NCBI GenBank assembly: GCA_015056485.1
Contig: SVGD01000003.1
Coordinates: 1-64,000, forward strand
DNA: 64,000 nt
Direction of reading: 5' to 3'
Origin: Clostridiales bacterium
GTDB taxonomy: Bacteria; Bacillota; Clostridia; TANB77; CAG-508
The notes beneath the pieces are model-generated. The model did no database searches and had not been told where the DNA came from. It saw nothing but the letters and a program-made list of their open reading frames with translations. Position numbers and translations under genes: made by a program. Numbering within the stretch: the first letter of the stretch is position 1; each line of letters opens with the position of its first letter. Shown piece after piece: positions 63,084 through 64,000 of the stretch.

Positions 63084-64000
63084 CTATTCCTTCATACTTA
63101 ACTGTACCTTTTGTCTTTCTTTATCAATACCTATAACTTTTACCTTTACAATGTCTCCTACTGATACAATGTCTGATGGATTTTTTACAAAGCTATTGCT
63201 CAATTGGGAAATATGCACTAAACCATCATGTTTTACTCCAACATCTACAAATGCTCCGAAATCAGTTACATTTCTAACAGTACCTGTTAAAGACATTCCT
63301 TCTATCAAATCCTCAAATTTTAATACATCTGCTCTTAAAATTTGTTTTGGCATTTCATCTCTTGGGTCTCTTCCTGGTTTTGATAATTCATCTATTATAT
63401 CTTTTAACGTAATTTCTCCAACACCTAGCTCTTTAGCAGTTTCTTTAACTTCAATTTTAGATAATCTTGTTTTTATTTTATTTAGTTTTTCTTTACTTGT
63501 TAAATCTTCTTTTTTATATTCTATTTTATTTAATAATTGTTCTGCTATTTCATAGCTTTCAGGGTGAACACCTGTTATTTCTAATGGATTTTTACCATCT
63601 GGAATTCTAATAAATCCTGCACATTGTTTAAAAGCTGCGGGGCCTAATTTAGCTACTTTTAAAAGTTCTTTTCTTTCTTTGATTTTACCATTTTCATCTC
63701 TATATTTTACAATATTATTAGCAATTGTTTTGTTTATTCCTGCAACATAAGATAGAAGTGATGGTGTTGCTGTATTAACATCTACTCCGACTTCATTAAC
63801 TGCATTTTCAACAACTCCTGTTAAGCTTTCTGTTAATTTTGCTTGATTAACATCATGTTGGTATTGCCCTACTCCTATTGCCTTGGGGTCTATTTTTACT
63901 AATTCTGCTAGAGGGTCTTGTAATCTTCTTGCAATTGAAATAGCACCTCTTAACGAAACATTAATGTCAGGATACTCTTCTGTGGCAAGTTTTGAAGCTG
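63084..64000 (-). CDS. tex: Tex family RNA-binding protein, C-terminal part
   Basis: Partial: the frame is open to the window edge, so the N-terminus lies outside. Visible are the YqgF/RuvC-like and helix-hairpin-helix sections (ITGVHPESYEIAEQLLNKI; FKQCAGFIRIPDGKNPLEIT), LKDIIDELSKPGRDPRDEMP, and the S1 domain at the end (GMSLTGTVRNVTDFGAFVDV then KHDGLVHISQLSNSFV). Tex is a conserved transcription-linked nucleic-acid-binding protein. No CGG or frame break is seen in the visible part. Confidence 0.94.
   Translation of the reverse strand, partial: ASKLATEEYPDINVSLRGAISIARRLQDPLAELVKIDPKAIGVGQYQHDVNQAKLTESLTGVVENAVNEVGVDVNTATPSLLSYVAGINKTIANNIVKYRDENGKIKERKELLKVAKLGPAAFKQCAGFIRIPDGKNPLEITGVHPESYEIAEQLLNKIEYKKEDLTSKEKLNKIKTRLSKIEVKETAKELGVGEITLKDIIDELSKPGRDPRDEMPKQILRADVLKFEDLIEGMSLTGTVRNVTDFGAFVDVGVKHDGLVHISQLSNSFVKNPSDIVSVGDIVKVKVIGIDKERQKVQLSMKE

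Overview
The window comes from a low-G+C, endospore-forming member of the Bacillota, probably an uncultured clostridial lineage. Evidence for this: AT-rich coding with strong AGGAGG ribosome binding sites, SpoIVB, an alpha/beta-type SASP, a PdaB-like deacetylase, DisA next to RadA, long-form HPF, SecG, an FtsK/SpoIIIE pump, and intergenic gaps full of short REP-like palindromes. Nearly all genes lie on the minus strand.

Layout. 0.2-3.8 kb: enolase, a small XRE regulator, guaA. 3.9-5.4 kb: a small accessory island of three short unknown genes and a broken DinD-like remnant, on the 3' side of a tRNA-Gln(CUG) gene. 5.4-11.1 kb: the GGGtGRT protein with its NifU-like scaffold partner, a lone prepilin-like protein, disA and radA. 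11.2-19.8 kb: GH15 glycosidase, beta-CASP/MBL hydrolase, a coiled-coil protein, FtsK, a short helical protein and RsmD. 20-39 kb: deacetylase, sugar-kinase-like protein and gltX, secG, a pseudouridine synthase, ftsH, a DUF1189-like protein, alr, a FemAB protein, an exported lysozyme-like protein, dCMP deaminase, a RAYT transposase, cysS, PBP1A, dprA, folD. 39.2-42.4 kb: an accessory patch with a YhhN protein, a MiaB-like radical-SAM protein and a second REP-type transposase. 42.4-59.5 kb: spoIVB, then one long Tad-like secretion/pilus operon (CpaB, two TadZ/CpaE-like proteins, TadA, a TadB-TadC fusion, eight pilin-like genes, TadE-like and TadG-like proteins). 59.6-64 kb: HAD phosphatase, SASP, two membrane proteins, hpf and the end of tex.

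The main discovery is a recoding pattern. Every broken core gene in the window (radA, the MBL hydrolase, rsmD, tadA, tadG) is broken at an in-frame CGG codon. In each one, skipping the C, so that the next codon is GGA or GGT (Gly), restores the conserved protein exactly. The restored places are the fourth zinc-finger cysteine of RadA, the His-Gly motif of the MBL fold, the SAM motif of RsmD, the Walker A loop of TadA, and the join between membrane anchor and vWA half of TadG. My manual scan found no other in-frame CGG in native genes. The REP-associated transposase at 32.6-33.1 kb is restored by the same +1 skip at two CGG codons lying inside REP palindromes. The only CGG codons that must be read as sense (four) are in three accessory, foreign-looking genes. 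I infer programmed +1 frameshifting at an unassigned or starved CGG codon. The main alternative is repeated single-base sequence error.
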